In this document: piece after piece, positions 40,769-51,494 of the stretch
Layout: each line of letters starts with the position of its first letter
Position numbering within the stretch: the stretch's first letter is position 1
DNA from: Muraenolepis orangiensis
Lineage: Eukaryota; Chordata; Actinopteri; Gadiformes; Muraenolepididae
Length of the DNA stretch: 64,000 nt
Assembly: GCA_027704905.1 (NCBI GenBank)
Contig: CM051016.1
Location: forward strand, 9,226,255 to 9,290,254
Reading direction: 5' to 3'
Position numbers and translations under genes: made by a program
The notes under the pieces: model-generated
What the model was told of the DNA's origin: nothing
Seen by the model: only the letters and a program-made list of their open reading frames with translations
Databases searched by the model: none

Positions 40769-41000
40769 CGGGCGGCACGGGCGGTCACCTCACAACCGCA
40801 AGGTTGTGAGGTGACCGCCCGTGCCGCCTCCTAGCAAAAACTGTGTCCTTGAGCAAGACACCCTAACCCTAAATGCTCCCGACATGCTGGCTGTCTCCTT
40901 GCATGTCTGACTCGGATGTCGGTGGGTGAATGTGAGGCATGACTTGTAAAGCACTTTGGATAAAAGCGCTATATAAAAGGCAGCCCATTTATCATTTACT
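40769..41000 (+). mobile_element. tRNA-derived SINE in ckb copy 3 intron 7
   Basis: Same insertion as in copy 1; the tRNA-like head is mostly replaced by the hairpin, but the body and the GCGCTATATAAAAGG tail remain. Confidence 0.7.
40771..40828. repeat. Perfect 27-bp-arm hairpin in ckb copy 3 intron 7
   Basis: Arm GGCGGCACGGGCGGTCACCT plus CACAACC, loop GCAA, and the exact reverse complement. It replaces the middle of the SINE. Copies 1 and 4 have only short versions around the same GCAA loop. Confidence 0.9.
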
Positions 41001-41346
41001 TTAAGATATGCCTAGCATTTAGCGCTACCCTCCCAGAAGGTATCTGACTTGTCTCTGGTCTCTCAGGGGGCGTGGACACGGCGGCTGTGGGCGGGACCTT
41101 TGACATCTCCAATGCTGACCGCCTGGGCTTCTCTGAGGTTGAGCTGGTGCAGATGGTGGTGGATGGAGTCAAACTGTTGGTGGACATGGAGAAGACTCTG
41201 GAGAAGGGCAAGTCCATTGACACCATGGTCCCCACCCAGAAGTAACCTCCTGCTGACTCCTCCTCTGCTGGTTCAACGTCTTGATTCCCTGTTCTGGAAT
41301 GTTCCCTGTATTTAAAAAGTTCAATGGTTTGAGGCCGGCTCTGAAA

Positions 41347-41850
<504 letters not shown>

Positions 41851-41923
41851 GGTTTGAACTTTTGAAAGGATAAGAAGCAGCTAAGCTGGTATAAAACAAT
41901 ATAGGGGTTATAGGGGCAATATA

Positions 41924-43882
41924 ATGGAGGTGCTTATAAACACATATAAGTCCAAACAGACGACATGGAGAAAGGGTCATAACCGAACGAGCAAGCGAGT
42001 TTTAGAAACAGCAGTTTTAGAACTATTCAAGGGAGAAGGACAAAAGATGCAAAAAGGTGCACAAAACAGAAGAGAGAAAGCCCTGGATAGGAACTATGAA
42101 GCGGAGAAATTTACAGACAAAATGAACACCCCATTTTCACACATGTCTCCAGTGGTGACTCCACCACCGTACGAGGGAAAAGACACGCTCACTAGTCTGT
42201 ATCCACAAATGCCAATCCCAAACTCTGACCAACTTCAACCAGATCGTAAAAGTAAGAAACAGAGGTCATCATCCCCAAATCAGAGAACCGTCAACCTTGC
42301 AAAAACATCATCGAGGAAGACGAGGAAAAAACATGGAGAGAAGGAAAGGTCAAAAGGCCATGGACAGAGCTCTAGTGACGAAGACCAGTGCGCTGGAGGG
42401 TATGACCTACAGATCAGAAAGTTGCTGGCGAAAGCTGAAAGAGAAGGGAGAAAAGTCAGCTGCAAAGAGGAGACTGAAAGCAGTTCAAGCAGCAGTGAAG
42501 AAGACAGTGGAGAGGATATCGAAGGATCAGAAGCTGGAGGTTCTTCTACAGTCTCACCCAGGAAAGGAATGATAGACGAGATGGACGAAGAAGTTACCAG
42601 AATTAACAAAGAATTGAGATCTATCGGTGCATCAAAGGGAAAATTAGGAGCTGAAATAAGTTTGGCCAAAAGACAGCTGCGCTCCTTAGTGAAAAGGATG
42701 AAAGGCCTTTGCCGACAGGAGGAAGGGATTAAGGAAAAACTCTTTAACATCCAAGAAGAACAGCGAGGGGAACGAAAGAAGTCAAAGCGCAGAATACCGA
42801 AAAACTGCCCAGTGTTGGTTAGAGGGCAGAATTTGGAATACAAACCATGGGCAAATACGGACATGTCTCAAATAATGGAAAAATTGCCCGTAATCCAGGA
42901 GGGAGGACACCCATGGACTTCAAAAATGGATGAGGCCCTTATAGGGACACAGCTTGGCATGGGAGACATCAAAAAACTTTTGGCAACTCTGATGGGTGTG
43001 TCTACGATGGAAGAAATCCTGATGTCAGCTAGGCTCCAAAGATTTGTCGACACAGCAGTATACGACCCAGAGCTCTTTGCAGCGAACAGAGGACGCGTGT
43101 GGAAAGCTTTGAGAGACGCATATCCTACCAATGTTCATCCAGACAGTATTGACATTGAACCAATGAGAGAAGCTGAGAACCCTAGAGCCTATGTGAACCG
43201 CGCACATCAACGGTGGAGAGATATCACAGGGAAAGATGCGGACATAAACTTCCTGGAGCAATCTATTATGAGAGAAAAGATCCAGCAGGGATTGCCCTTG
43301 TCAGTCAAAAGCAAACTGGCAGAAGTAGTGGGACTGAGAAGCATGGACAAGAATGTCTACATGGACCACATAACACATCAGGTGGAACTGTATCGCAAAA
43401 AGGAACATACTCTGAAGGAACAAGATCAGGAGATAATCAGGAAAGTAAACCAAATGCAATTAATGAAAGAGGCTGCAGTTCTGCAGAATCCACCTCAACC
43501 GCAACAAATACAGCCACCCCCAAGACAGGCTGCTCCTCTGCCCCCTTACCTACAGCCCAACTCTGGACAACAACAAGATGGGGGGCAAGGAGGAATAGGA
43601 AACATTGGACAACAAGGGTACAATCCAGGGCTACATCCAAATATGAAATGTTTTCTATGTGGACAGGCTGGGCACCATTTTTGCAACTGCCCCTACAAAG
43701 ACAGGATAGATGGAGAAAGAAATAAAAGAGGGTACAGAAAGCGGCCAACCCAAGAACCGCAGTGGCAGCAACAGCCAACCCAAGAACTGTGGTGGCAGCA
43801 ACAGCAGCCCCAAGAACCGCAGTGGCAGCAAAAGCCACCCCAGGGACCGGTAAACCCATATAGGGGCCCGGAAGGGTTATAG
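41924..43882 (+). CDS. gag: Endogenous retrovirus Gag polyprotein (open, 652 residues)
   Basis: ATG at 41924, open to 43882. Features in order: basic N-terminal part; PPPY late-domain motif near residue 83; a charged, Ser/Glu-rich linker and coiled-coil-like region (about residues 110-285); capsid-like region (about 290-520) with the ENPRAYVNRAHQRWRD segment; one CCHC zinc knuckle (CFLCGQAGHHFCNC, about residue 573); Gln/Pro/Trp-rich tail with imperfect QEPQWQQ repeats. A full-length frame in an otherwise broken provirus is noteworthy. No matrix myristoylation signal is seen at the start, in keeping with 5' truncation. Confidence 0.8.
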   Translation: MEVLINTYKSKQTTWRKGHNRTSKRVLETAVLELFKGEGQKMQKGAQNRREKALDRNYEAEKFTDKMNTPFSHMSPVVTPPPYEGKDTLTSLYPQMPIPNSDQLQPDRKSKKQRSSSPNQRTVNLAKTSSRKTRKKHGEKERSKGHGQSSSDEDQCAGGYDLQIRKLLAKAEREGRKVSCKEETESSSSSSEEDSGEDIEGSEAGGSSTVSPRKGMIDEMDEEVTRINKELRSIGASKGKLGAEISLAKRQLRSLVKRMKGLCRQEEGIKEKLFNIQEEQRGERKKSKRRIPKNCPVLVRGQNLEYKPWANTDMSQIMEKLPVIQEGGHPWTSKMDEALIGTQLGMGDIKKLLATLMGVSTMEEILMSARLQRFVDTAVYDPELFAANRGRVWKALRDAYPTNVHPDSIDIEPMREAENPRAYVNRAHQRWRDITGKDADINFLEQSIMREKIQQGLPLSVKSKLAEVVGLRSMDKNVYMDHITHQVELYRKKEHTLKEQDQEIIRKVNQMQLMKEAAVLQNPPQPQQIQPPPRQAAPLPPYLQPNSGQQQDGGQGGIGNIGQQGYNPGLHPNMKCFLCGQAGHHFCNCPYKDRIDGERNKRGYRKRPTQEPQWQQQPTQELWWQQQQPQEPQWQQKPPQGPVNPYRGPEGL

Positions 43883-44039
43883 GGGTGCCCAGAGAATCCG
43901 AAAGGGGGGTGTCAGCTGGTGGTGTATAGGCCGGAAAAGGAACCTACCTCCCTATGTCTGGAGAACATATAAGGACAGTCGGATTTGAGGGAATAAAACA
44001 GCTGATACCCACCACAAAACCGGTGGAACTCCGATACAA

Positions 44040-44494
44040 AAATCAAAGAGCTATTTTACCTATTCTTGTGTCAAAAAACACTTCTTGGAAGAGATACACT
44101 ATGTAAATTAAACAGTACAGTGAAATGCACACCTGACGGCTGTCAGGTAGAAGTACCTTCTGAATATCATCAGTTATCCATGATGGTAGAAGAAGACGCT
44201 GCTATGGTATATTGGCTAGGGGACCTTAGCCAAGACCTCTTGGAACCAGCAAAGCTGTGGGAGAAGTTCATTTCTGCAAACATCCCCGGTGCTAAACCAC
44301 CTCAATATCCATCACACTGTACGCTTCAGTACTCGAAGGATGCCACCAAATCTGACCAAACTCAACTCAGTTCCGGCTGCATCATTTTGGGACCACAAGG
44401 AGCGGCTATGAAGATAAACAGAGATGATTATCTGAACCAAGAGCATAAAATTGAAGGTGCTACACTGGCTTGCCAGGGGAGCCAGCCCATGTAG
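44040..44494 (+). pseudogene. Protease end and N-terminal pol remnant
   Basis: Contains LLGRDTLCKLNS, typical of the end of a retroviral protease, followed by a spacer resembling the start of the polymerase. It then ends at an internal deletion: the RT catalytic motif and RNase H are absent. The protease active-site region upstream (43890-44040) is out of frame and not recognisable. Confidence 0.6.
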
Positions 44495-45796
44495 CAAGGG
44501 GGGAAGTGAGAAGGAAGATCACAAATGAATATGGATTTTGGGCTCCATATTTGTTAGAAAGAATTGACCATGTCATAGGAAGATGCATGGTTTGTTTGAA
44601 AAACAACATCAGGAGAGGGGTACCAACTCTACCAGGACACATCCCTACTCCAAACGGACCAATGAAACACTTGGTCATTGACTATGTAGACATGATTCGC
44701 CCCATTGGTCATAGTTGATCGATTTAGTAGATGGGTAGAAGCATGCCCTACTAAAAGAAAAGATGCCCAATCAGTTGCTAAATTCTTCTGTCGAGAAGTG
44801 ATACCGAGATTTGGAATTCCAGATCGAATCTCATCAGACAATGGAAAGGAATTTGTAGATAAGACAGTCAAGCTTATTCTACAAAAGTTGGGCATTAAAC
44901 AACGTCTTGGAAGCATTTATCACCCTCAGAGTCAAGGAATTGTGGAACAGATGAACGGAGTGCTCAAAAACCGCCTTACAAACACACAGGGCTAAACTGG
45001 GTAGAGGGGCTACCCACTTGCACTGATGGCTTGCCGTTCCAGTGAGCTCCGTGAGCTTCACATGACTCCACATGAGCTTGTCATGGGGAGAGAGATGACA
45101 ACGCCTTGCCTGCGCACTAGCGGGAAAGGACCGAGTCTATCGCTCCTGGAAGATGAAATGAAAGCTTATGTAAAGTATATGAGCAACATTCAAAAAAACA
45201 TATCTGTTTATGTCGCCCAGAAACAGGCACAGGAGGAGAAGGAGGACTTGAAGGAGCGAAAAGACGCCATTCAACCAGGCGACAAAGTGTTTGTCAAGAT
45301 CTACCGGAGGAAGTGGCATGACGCCCGACGAGAGGGACCATTCGAAGTCATCCGCACCACAGGAACTGCAATTCAGATCAAGGGATCTCCGACTTGGTAC
45401 CACCTACATCACTGCATTAAGGCACCAACAGACCGAGATGAGGAGGAGGTACCAAAAGGAGAAGAAAAGGAGGCACCACCTCAAAACAGAGGTACTGCTC
45501 CCGACTCGGATGATGACATTGAGAATATGGATGATCATATATCTCCTTTTCCAAGTGATGCCGAGTGCCAGTTCCCAGAAGATGCACAGCACGGAGGGTT
45601 CAATGCACTTGATTTACGGGATGTTCCAGAACAACCAGAGCCAAACCCAAGAGGCCGGGAGGCCTCCCCCACTGACTCCAGAGAACCAAAGAAATGCCCT
45701 GATCCAGTCCAGCCAAAACGCTCAAGGCCAGTCAGAACCTCGGTCAAACCTATTCGACTCAAAGACTACGACATTGGAGATGTCAACACGGCATAA
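44470..45796 (+). pseudogene. Retroviral integrase, two frameshifts
   Basis: Piece 1 (44470-44718) has the zinc-binding pair RCMVC and the first core Asp (VIDYVDM). Piece 2 (44705-44995), in another frame, has VDRFSRWVEA, the second Asp (SSDNGKEF) and the Glu (GIVEQMNG). Piece 3 (45026-45796) has HELVMGRE and the C-terminal SH3-like GDKVFVKIYRRKWHDARREG, then an acidic tail. The D,D,E triad is visible but spread over frames, so no intact enzyme is encoded. Confidence 0.8.
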
Positions 45797-46564
45797 GTCT
45801 CTGAGGAGAAATCGACGAGCAAGACAAGGAAATGAAGTCACAGGAATGAAAGGGAGCTCAGTCATACTCCCATGTAACATTGGACTCTATACAGCAGACG
45901 CTGTATGGACAAAACAAAACAGGAAACTCAGCGAACTACACACAATTCCACACATGAAAACAGAATGAAACAATTTTGGAATTGTTCACTCCTCATCAAA
46001 GATGTCAAACAGGAAGATGAAGGACAATATGAATGCAGAGATCCGATTTTTCCTTTGTTGAACTATAAGAATACAACCCTAACAGTACAAGAGAACAGTG
46101 GAAATCTAACACAACCATTAGCAACTTCAATGAAAACAGAAACTCTCATGACTAAGTCCACGCACTACTTTGAAACCAGCTCCCTCAAACTCAAGTACAA
46201 TCTTTGTCTCTACCACCATCAACACACTGAGACCGGATTATCTGAACACTGCGAGTATAGCCTTGACTATCGTAACCAGAATCCCACAAGATCCAGAAGG
46301 ACTCCAATAGAAGCAACACAACCAGGCTTTGGAGTTGGTCTAATTGTTGTGATACTGATAATCAGTTGTGCTATTCCTATCATACGAGGAATGATAACAA
46401 GGGGTATTGGTAGAGCGATGAATATACAGGCAGTTCAGATGGCTATCATGCGAGCAGAAGAGTATGAAGGCCGATGTTTGTGTTCAATTCCTGAAGATCG
46501 GTACACAGTACTTAAACATCAGAGTGTGTTAAGAGGTTGTAGATGTTTGAAGGGATGTGCCTAG
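45780..46564 (+). pseudogene. Envelope-position frame with an immunoglobulin V-type domain and membrane anchor
   Basis: Directly after the integrase end, two overlapping frames together show an Ig-V pattern: GSSVILPCN (B-strand Cys), AVWTKQ (C-strand Trp), LLIKDVKQEDEGQYEC (F-strand D-x-G-x-Y-x-C). Then comes a linker, a hydrophobic segment GVGLIVVILIISCAIPII (about 46336-46390) and a short Cys-containing tail ending at 46564. A basic RRNRRAR stretch lies just before the Ig part. One frameshift near 45960 separates Cys 1 from Cys 2. No fusion peptide or heptad repeats typical of retroviral transmembrane subunits are seen. It could be a captured host Ig gene or an inserted exon. Confidence 0.55.
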
Positions 46565-47140
46565 GACAAGGACAATTATTCAAAATACTGTGAAAGACAA
46601 TAAATTATGGACAGACCTAAGTTGGCAAATACTCATCCATTCATATTTCAACTAAGTTTTTATTTTTTATTTTTTGTTGTATTTGTTTTGTATTATGTTT
46701 TTGGATGCTTGGTCAGACTGCAGACTGACTGAGTTTTCCTTTGGAACCCTGGTGACCACAAGATGAAGCTGATCTTGTGTTTCATTGGTGAATTTATTTG
46801 TGTTGTATTGAAGGATTTACTTTGCAAGTTTTATTGAGATATGTTTGTGTTAACATTGTTACATTTCATTTATTTTCTTTATGTGTATTATTTTGTTATT
46901 TTTTATTTTATTTTATTTTTAGTTTTATCAATGCCGCCAGGTTGGCAATGTTGTTTTGCAGATTGACACTGGGGTTAGTCACTCTGCAAGGGGGGAGATG
47001 AAGGTGATCATTGATGATTAAAGACATAATATGTTGTTGAGAACTACACAGCGATGGGATACTTTCAAGTATGACCTATTCAAGCATGTTTACATTTATG
47101 TCATACAATAATCAAATACAATGTATTTTTTGTCTATTAT
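46565..47140. other. Retroviral region, no frame recognised
   Basis: AT-rich; a long T-rich tract (46650-46925) and no convincing coding sequence. Confidence 0.5.
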
Positions 47141-47530
47141 CAGAGTCAACAGGACTAGTGGAAAGGGCTAATGGAACAATTACATTGAATTTAAATAATA
47201 TGAAGAGGCTTAACTAACATGTTTGTCCCTTATAGGATACTTGGACACAGTGAGGAACCATGTATAAAACCATGTATAAAATGCCTCACATCTGTCTATG
47301 AGTGTTTGTTTGAACAGGAGCAGGCAGCCGATCCAACCTCAGACAAACCATCACCCCAGGTTGAGGACTGGGTATACGTCCGTATCCTAAAACCAACGTG
47401 GGTCCAGTCAAACGTTAAGCGATCATACCAGATCCAAGTCACATCATCTGCCATCCTGATAGATGTGGACCTTGGATACGTCTCAGCGGTTGCAGTCCAA
47501 CACAACCTACATATGGATTCCATTGAATAA
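47140..47530 (+). pseudogene. Second, different integrase C-terminal fragment
   Basis: ESTGLVERANGTITLNL, with the helix motif around the catalytic Glu, and further on VEDWVYVRILKPTWVQ resembling the integrase C-terminal domain. Stops lie between. It is unlike the integrase at 44470-45796 and lies downstream of the envelope position, so it comes from another retroelement or an odd recombinant. Confidence 0.5.
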
Positions 47531-47584
47531 CATCACACCATGCTAATTAAAGGGTTTTTTTCTTCTACAGCAACATTAAGAAGA

Positions 47585-47690
47585 TTTGCTAGGACCATAA
47601 CATACCTGATTTAGGGAATCATGGGCCCCCTAGGACCATAAAATACCTGATTTAGGGAATCATGGGCCCCCTAGGACCACTAATCATACA
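47585..47690. repeat. 46-bp tandem duplication
   Basis: GCTAGGACCATAACATACCT and following bases up to GGGCCCCC are repeated once directly with one substitution. Function unknown. Confidence 0.8.
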
Positions 47691-47828
47691 ATATATTTTA
47701 TCAGGATGATAATGTGAAAGTTGAGATACCTTAGCATTGGTATTACAGGTATGATGGGTCAACTCATCCCATTGATTTTGGTTAACTAAGATTACATTTT
47801 TCAATATGTTTTTGATATAATGCAATCA

Positions 47829-47831
<3 letters not shown>

Positions 47832-47885
<54 letters not shown>
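47832..47885. repeat. (TA)n microsatellite
   Basis: About 27 TA units inside the retroviral 3' region. Confidence 0.9.
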
Positions 47886-47887
<2 letters not shown>

Positions 47888-48480
47888 AGTGTGGTTTAAT
47901 GGTTATGAAGCCTATTCGTATCAGATTAACAGATTTTGTGTTTGTTTTGATTGTGTTTAATGTTTTGTGCTTAATTCCCCCCAAGGAATGGTAAATCATA
48001 AATGAAGACCTTAAGGAATGTAATCTTGCATAAGAAAACATGGACATTGTTTTTTTCTGAAAAGCAGAGTTTTCATTCTGTGCTACATATATACATATTT
48101 ACCAGAGAGTATATTTACTGAGATACCAGAGAGTAATAATACTACATTATGCAATATTCACAGAAAGGGGTTTAATCAGAGTTGCAATGCTTGAACTAAC
48201 GCATGCATGAACCTTGTGAACAATTCATTTTACAGGAAGTCCTGAAGGAGAACAGTGACTGTGGTTTTTCTTTGATGTTACAACACTGTATGCAGTACAA
48301 TCGCATATGGTTTTTCAAATTGTCAGTTGAATTGTGCTATGATTCTTTATGTGAACAATATGTTAATTGCACTGTTAATTGTGAAACAGAATGATGATGC
48401 AATTGAAGGTATATGATGTTTTTTATTTGTGTAAACATTTTGTGTTGGGACTTCTTTATAGAGTCCCAAAGGGGGGAATA

Positions 48481-49076
48481 TGTAGTGTATTTTTATACCC
48501 TTATTATAATCTAAAACACTGTCTTTGGATCCTCTATACATTGCAGTAGGTGGCTACAGCATAATCTGCTGGTGGACCCCAAGGCCCACTAGGACATAGA
48601 GATGTGTTAAGCAGTTCCAGATGTGTAGGTGTTGGTGTGCCTTCAGGCCCTTGTAATGGTGCCTTTAGGCTGGTTTACAACGGTATCCTACAGAGTGTAA
48701 CATGAGCTCTAACGTAGAGAGTAGTGCCGTGAAATGTTGTGCAAGCCAAATACGACCCCCTTGGGGGTTTGAGCCATAAACTTGTGACGTGACGAGGAAG
48801 ACACCGTGACCAACCAGAGTGCTGGTTGTACCTCTCAGACCAATAGTATTAAGTTGATGTTTGTTACTTTGACCACTAGGAGTAGTGGTTGTTCTATGAT
48901 GCTATTGTCTATATAATGTTTGGTAAAGGAGCGCGTCGCCAGTTCTGCGAATTGGCACGGCAGGCTCCATCTCGTTGCAACTGATGAATTTGATGCTTTG
49001 TTCAATAAACACCTTGAACTTAGTATCCGGACCTCTGAGAAAGATTCTTATTCCACCGAGTAGAAATTATACTACA
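48481..49076 (+). mobile_element. Retroviral 3' LTR with polypurine tract
   Basis: Polypurine tract AAAGGGGGG ends at 48476, followed by AATA and then TGTAGTGTAT; the LTR ends ATTATACTACA at 49076 (TG..CA ends). Inside: TATATAA at 48910-48916 and AATAAA at 49004-49009, giving U3-R-U5 order, 596 bp. No matching 5' LTR occurs in the window, so LTR divergence cannot date the insertion. Confidence 0.8.
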
Positions 49077-49138
49077 CTTTGTAAGTGGGAAAACCTGCAA
49101 AATCGGCAGTGTATCAAATACTTGTTCTCCCCACTGTA
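49077..49138. mobile_element. Tc1/mariner-type terminal sequence fragment
   Basis: On the minus strand it reads CAGTGGGGAGAACAAGTATT then TGATACACTGCCGATTTTGC, a terminus I recognise from vertebrate Tc1-like elements, followed by the AT tract of unit 4. The retroviral LTR joins it on the left, so the retrovirus probably landed in, or recombined with, this element. Confidence 0.6.
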
Positions 49139-49692
49139 TATATATATATAGATATATAGATATATATAGATATATAGATATATATAATTGTGTGTGTATA
49201 TATAATATATACAGATCGTTCTCTCTCATATTGCTTTTTTGGTCTATTCCAAATCATTTATTAGCAACTATAATGTATTCATGATTAACTTCAAATGGTA
49301 GCCTTTACTGCTAAGGCGAATTGCACTTGGTTTTCATTGGCCAAATGCTACTTATTCAAATCGAATTAGTTATCATAAGACTTAATACCTAGTGGCACGT
49401 TACTCATATTTCATACTTTGATAAGAGAATAGTACAAGTATGCTACTACCCAAGCTAACAAGGGGACACATTCATATATCTGTCAATCATCTAACATTAA
49501 TTCTAATTACATGACGTACTCAACCTTGGTTTGACTTCCACTTAAAGGATATTACGTTACAGTTTAGGTTGGATGTAATTGTATTAAATCAGAAGGACAC
49601 AAAGCCATTGCAATACCAACTGAACTTATATAAAAAACAATCACATTAATATAAGACGTACGTGAAATTGATACTTCATGGACAATCACATT

Positions 49693-50305
49693 GGCCGTGT
49701 TCCATTTCAGAGTGTGCAGCCTTAAGGCTGCATCCTTCGGCTGCATCCGAAGGCTGCAGTCTTAAGGCTGCTTCGAAGGCTGCTTCAAAAACTTGTTAAA
49801 TGGGACGGTCTAGCCTACGGAGTACTTCCTGAATGCGTCACCAGCTGCGTCACGAAGCTCCACGCCCACCGTCGTCGCGCGCTGACCAGAGCCGCGGAGA
49901 TAGTCCAACTAGAAGCCTCTTTTTGAGAGTTTAATAATCCGAGGAAAATCAATTGCGTGTTAAAAATGGATGATTAGTATTCAGTATTCTTTTTAACTAA
50001 TGAACTTAAGGAGCTGGAGTTTCACCGCCGGCGTCGACGTTTGATGTTATTTCGGCTAAGAGAGAACCATGGGTAAATCAAGATTGGTTAATATTGGTGA
50101 AGTTATAATTCCTATTAATATATATATATAATATACATATATATATATATATTAATAGGAATTATAACTTCACCAATATTAACCAATCTTTATTGTGATA
50201 TAGATAGATATATATATATATATATATAGATATAGAGAGATATAGATATAGATATAGATAGATATAGGTATAGATATAGATATATAGATATAGATATATA
50301 CACAC

Positions 50306-50339
<34 letters not shown>

Positions 50340-50945
50340 TGGCGGCCTGGGAGACCAGCTGGCCCGCGCCAGCGCTTCCCATATGCGGCTCCCGGCATCT
50401 CCGAAATCGCCGTAGCATATTTCTAAACAGGCTTTATTTGGATAAACTGACAAAATATGTATAATCTAAATAGGTATATTGTCGCGTAATAAAATAATAA
50501 AACTTAATAAAGTGACTGAATTACAGTGCTACAGCGATATCTAAAACTGCTTTTAGCCGGGCTCAAATTCTGTCCTGAAATTGAACACGGCCCACAATTC
50601 TGTTCGGTTGGTGCGAAATGCATTCTGGGATATTCTGGCACCGAAGGCTGCAGAAGTGTGCATCGATGCACACTTCAAATTCGGGAAATTAAGGCTGCAT
50701 TTGAAGGCTGCATTTGAAGGAGCCTACGGAATGGGACAGCCTTGTCGCGGCGGCTGTGACGTATGCAGCCTTCAAATGCAGCCTTAAGGCTGCAGACTCT
50801 TGAAATGGAACACGGCCTAGGGCTGCATTTGAAGGCTGCATTTGAAGGAGCCTACGGAATGGGACAGCCTTGTCGCGGCGGCTGTGACGTATGCAGCCTT
50901 CAAATGCAGCCTTAAGGCTGCAGACTCTTGAAATGGAACACGGCC
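49693..50945. mobile_element. Harbinger-like nonautonomous DNA element with 3-bp target duplication
   Basis: Ends GGCCGTGTTCCATTTCA and its reverse complement, flanked by ATT at 49690-49692 and 50946-50948. Unit 1 shows the empty site (CACATTAAAACC, about 10808). A 3-bp duplication fits PIF/Harbinger, but the family is inferred only from that. The right end is present twice (50704-50817 and 50831-50945). Internal AAGGCTGC motifs repeat many times; no transposase is seen. A long palindrome and GATA-type tracts lie inside. Confidence 0.75.
50080..50190. repeat. Long palindrome, about 48-bp arms with AT centre
   Basis: AAGATTGGTTAATATTGGTG and following bases to CTATTAATATATAT are matched by their reverse complement ending CCAATCTT at 50190. 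It lies inside the Harbinger-like element and probably marks a nested foldback element. AT-rich (TA/GATA/CA) simple repeats follow to 50340. Confidence 0.9.
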
Positions 50946-50996
50946 ATTAAAACCTCCCAGAGAGTTAGAGCGACGCTCTCAGAAATCTCAGCTGGT

Positions 50997-51124
50997 CCAA
51001 TAGAATGAATCGACTGTGAGTTCTGACCAATAGGGAGCCAACAGCTCTCACCAACAGCTCCCTATTGGTCAGATGAATCGACTGTGAGTTCTGACCAATA
51101 GGGAGCCAACAGCTCCTCTATAAA
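50997..51124 (+). promoter_or_regulatory. ckb copy 4 promoter with duplicated CCAAT block
   Basis: CCAAT at 50997-51001, 51027-51031 and 51095-51099, an inverted ATTGG at 51064-51068, and TATAAA at 51119-51124. Relative to copy 1 the segment AGATGAATCGACTGTGAGTT and its flanking CCAAT is duplicated through a small inverted junction, giving four CCAAT-type sites instead of two. Noncoding exon 1 is 51149-51232 (donor GTAGGAG). Confidence 0.75.
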
Positions 51125-51494
51125 GAGTGCTCCGGTCCGGCCGCGGGGATCATTCAGTCAGTGAAGGTTTGAGGCTGGATTGGAACAATAGGGATCTTCC
51201 TGTCTTCCCCCAGTAGTATTAGTAGTACACAGGTAGGAGTGGACTGTGGCTTTTTATTGTAACATATATTACACATTATTATTATAAGATGTACCTTATT
51301 ATTCCGAGGCACGACGTTTAGGAATTTACGCGGACTGTACATTACGCATGAGCTAAAATATACATGTTTTATTTGATGTATATATTTCAGTTAAAATAAT
51401 AATTAAACAACGTAGCCATCAAATGCATTTATACACGCACCCGTCAGTGCAACCAGAAGATGGGTAGACCTTGAGAAGGAATCTGATGTCCCTG

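Larger units (their letters stand above)
38647..41245 (+). pseudogene. Creatine kinase copy 3: exons 2b to 8, no promoter or start codon
   Basis: Exon 2 tail 38647-38676, exon 2b 39141-39298 (long form), exons 39401-39555, 39654-39786, 40052-40223, 40293-40416, 40529-40718 and 41067-41245 (stop). Every junction is GT/AG and in phase; the frame from exon 2b to the stop is uninterrupted and keeps TCPSNLGTG and GVDTAAVGG. Exon 7 has KCAFMWN where copies 1 and 4 have KYAFMWN. The same 1.28-kb deletion as copy 2 removed promoter, exon 1 and the ATG of exon 2; the poly(A) signal is also lost at the junction at 41347. Expression would need a foreign promoter and start, so it is probably a pseudogene. 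Confidence 0.85.
41852..49076 (+). mobile_element. Endogenous retrovirus, 5' truncated and internally deleted
   Basis: The order gag, protease/RT start, integrase, envelope-position frame, polypurine tract and 3' LTR is retained. No 5' LTR or primer site is found before gag, and RT core plus RNase H are deleted between about 44480 and 44490. Several frameshifts break pol. Gag with a PPPY late motif and one CCHC knuckle, and the style of the integrase, suggest a gamma/epsilon-like retrovirus; the exact genus is not determined. It is not replication-competent as it stands. Confidence 0.8.
49139..51486. repeat. Unit 4 upstream segment (ckb promoter side) with a DNA element inserted
   Basis: Colinear with 10265-11287 (AT tract, CAGATCGTTCTCTCTCATAT, promoter, exon 1, start of intron 1), interrupted at 49693-50945. 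The CpG trmt61a block of other units is missing here because the unit starts in the AT tract. Confidence 0.85.
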
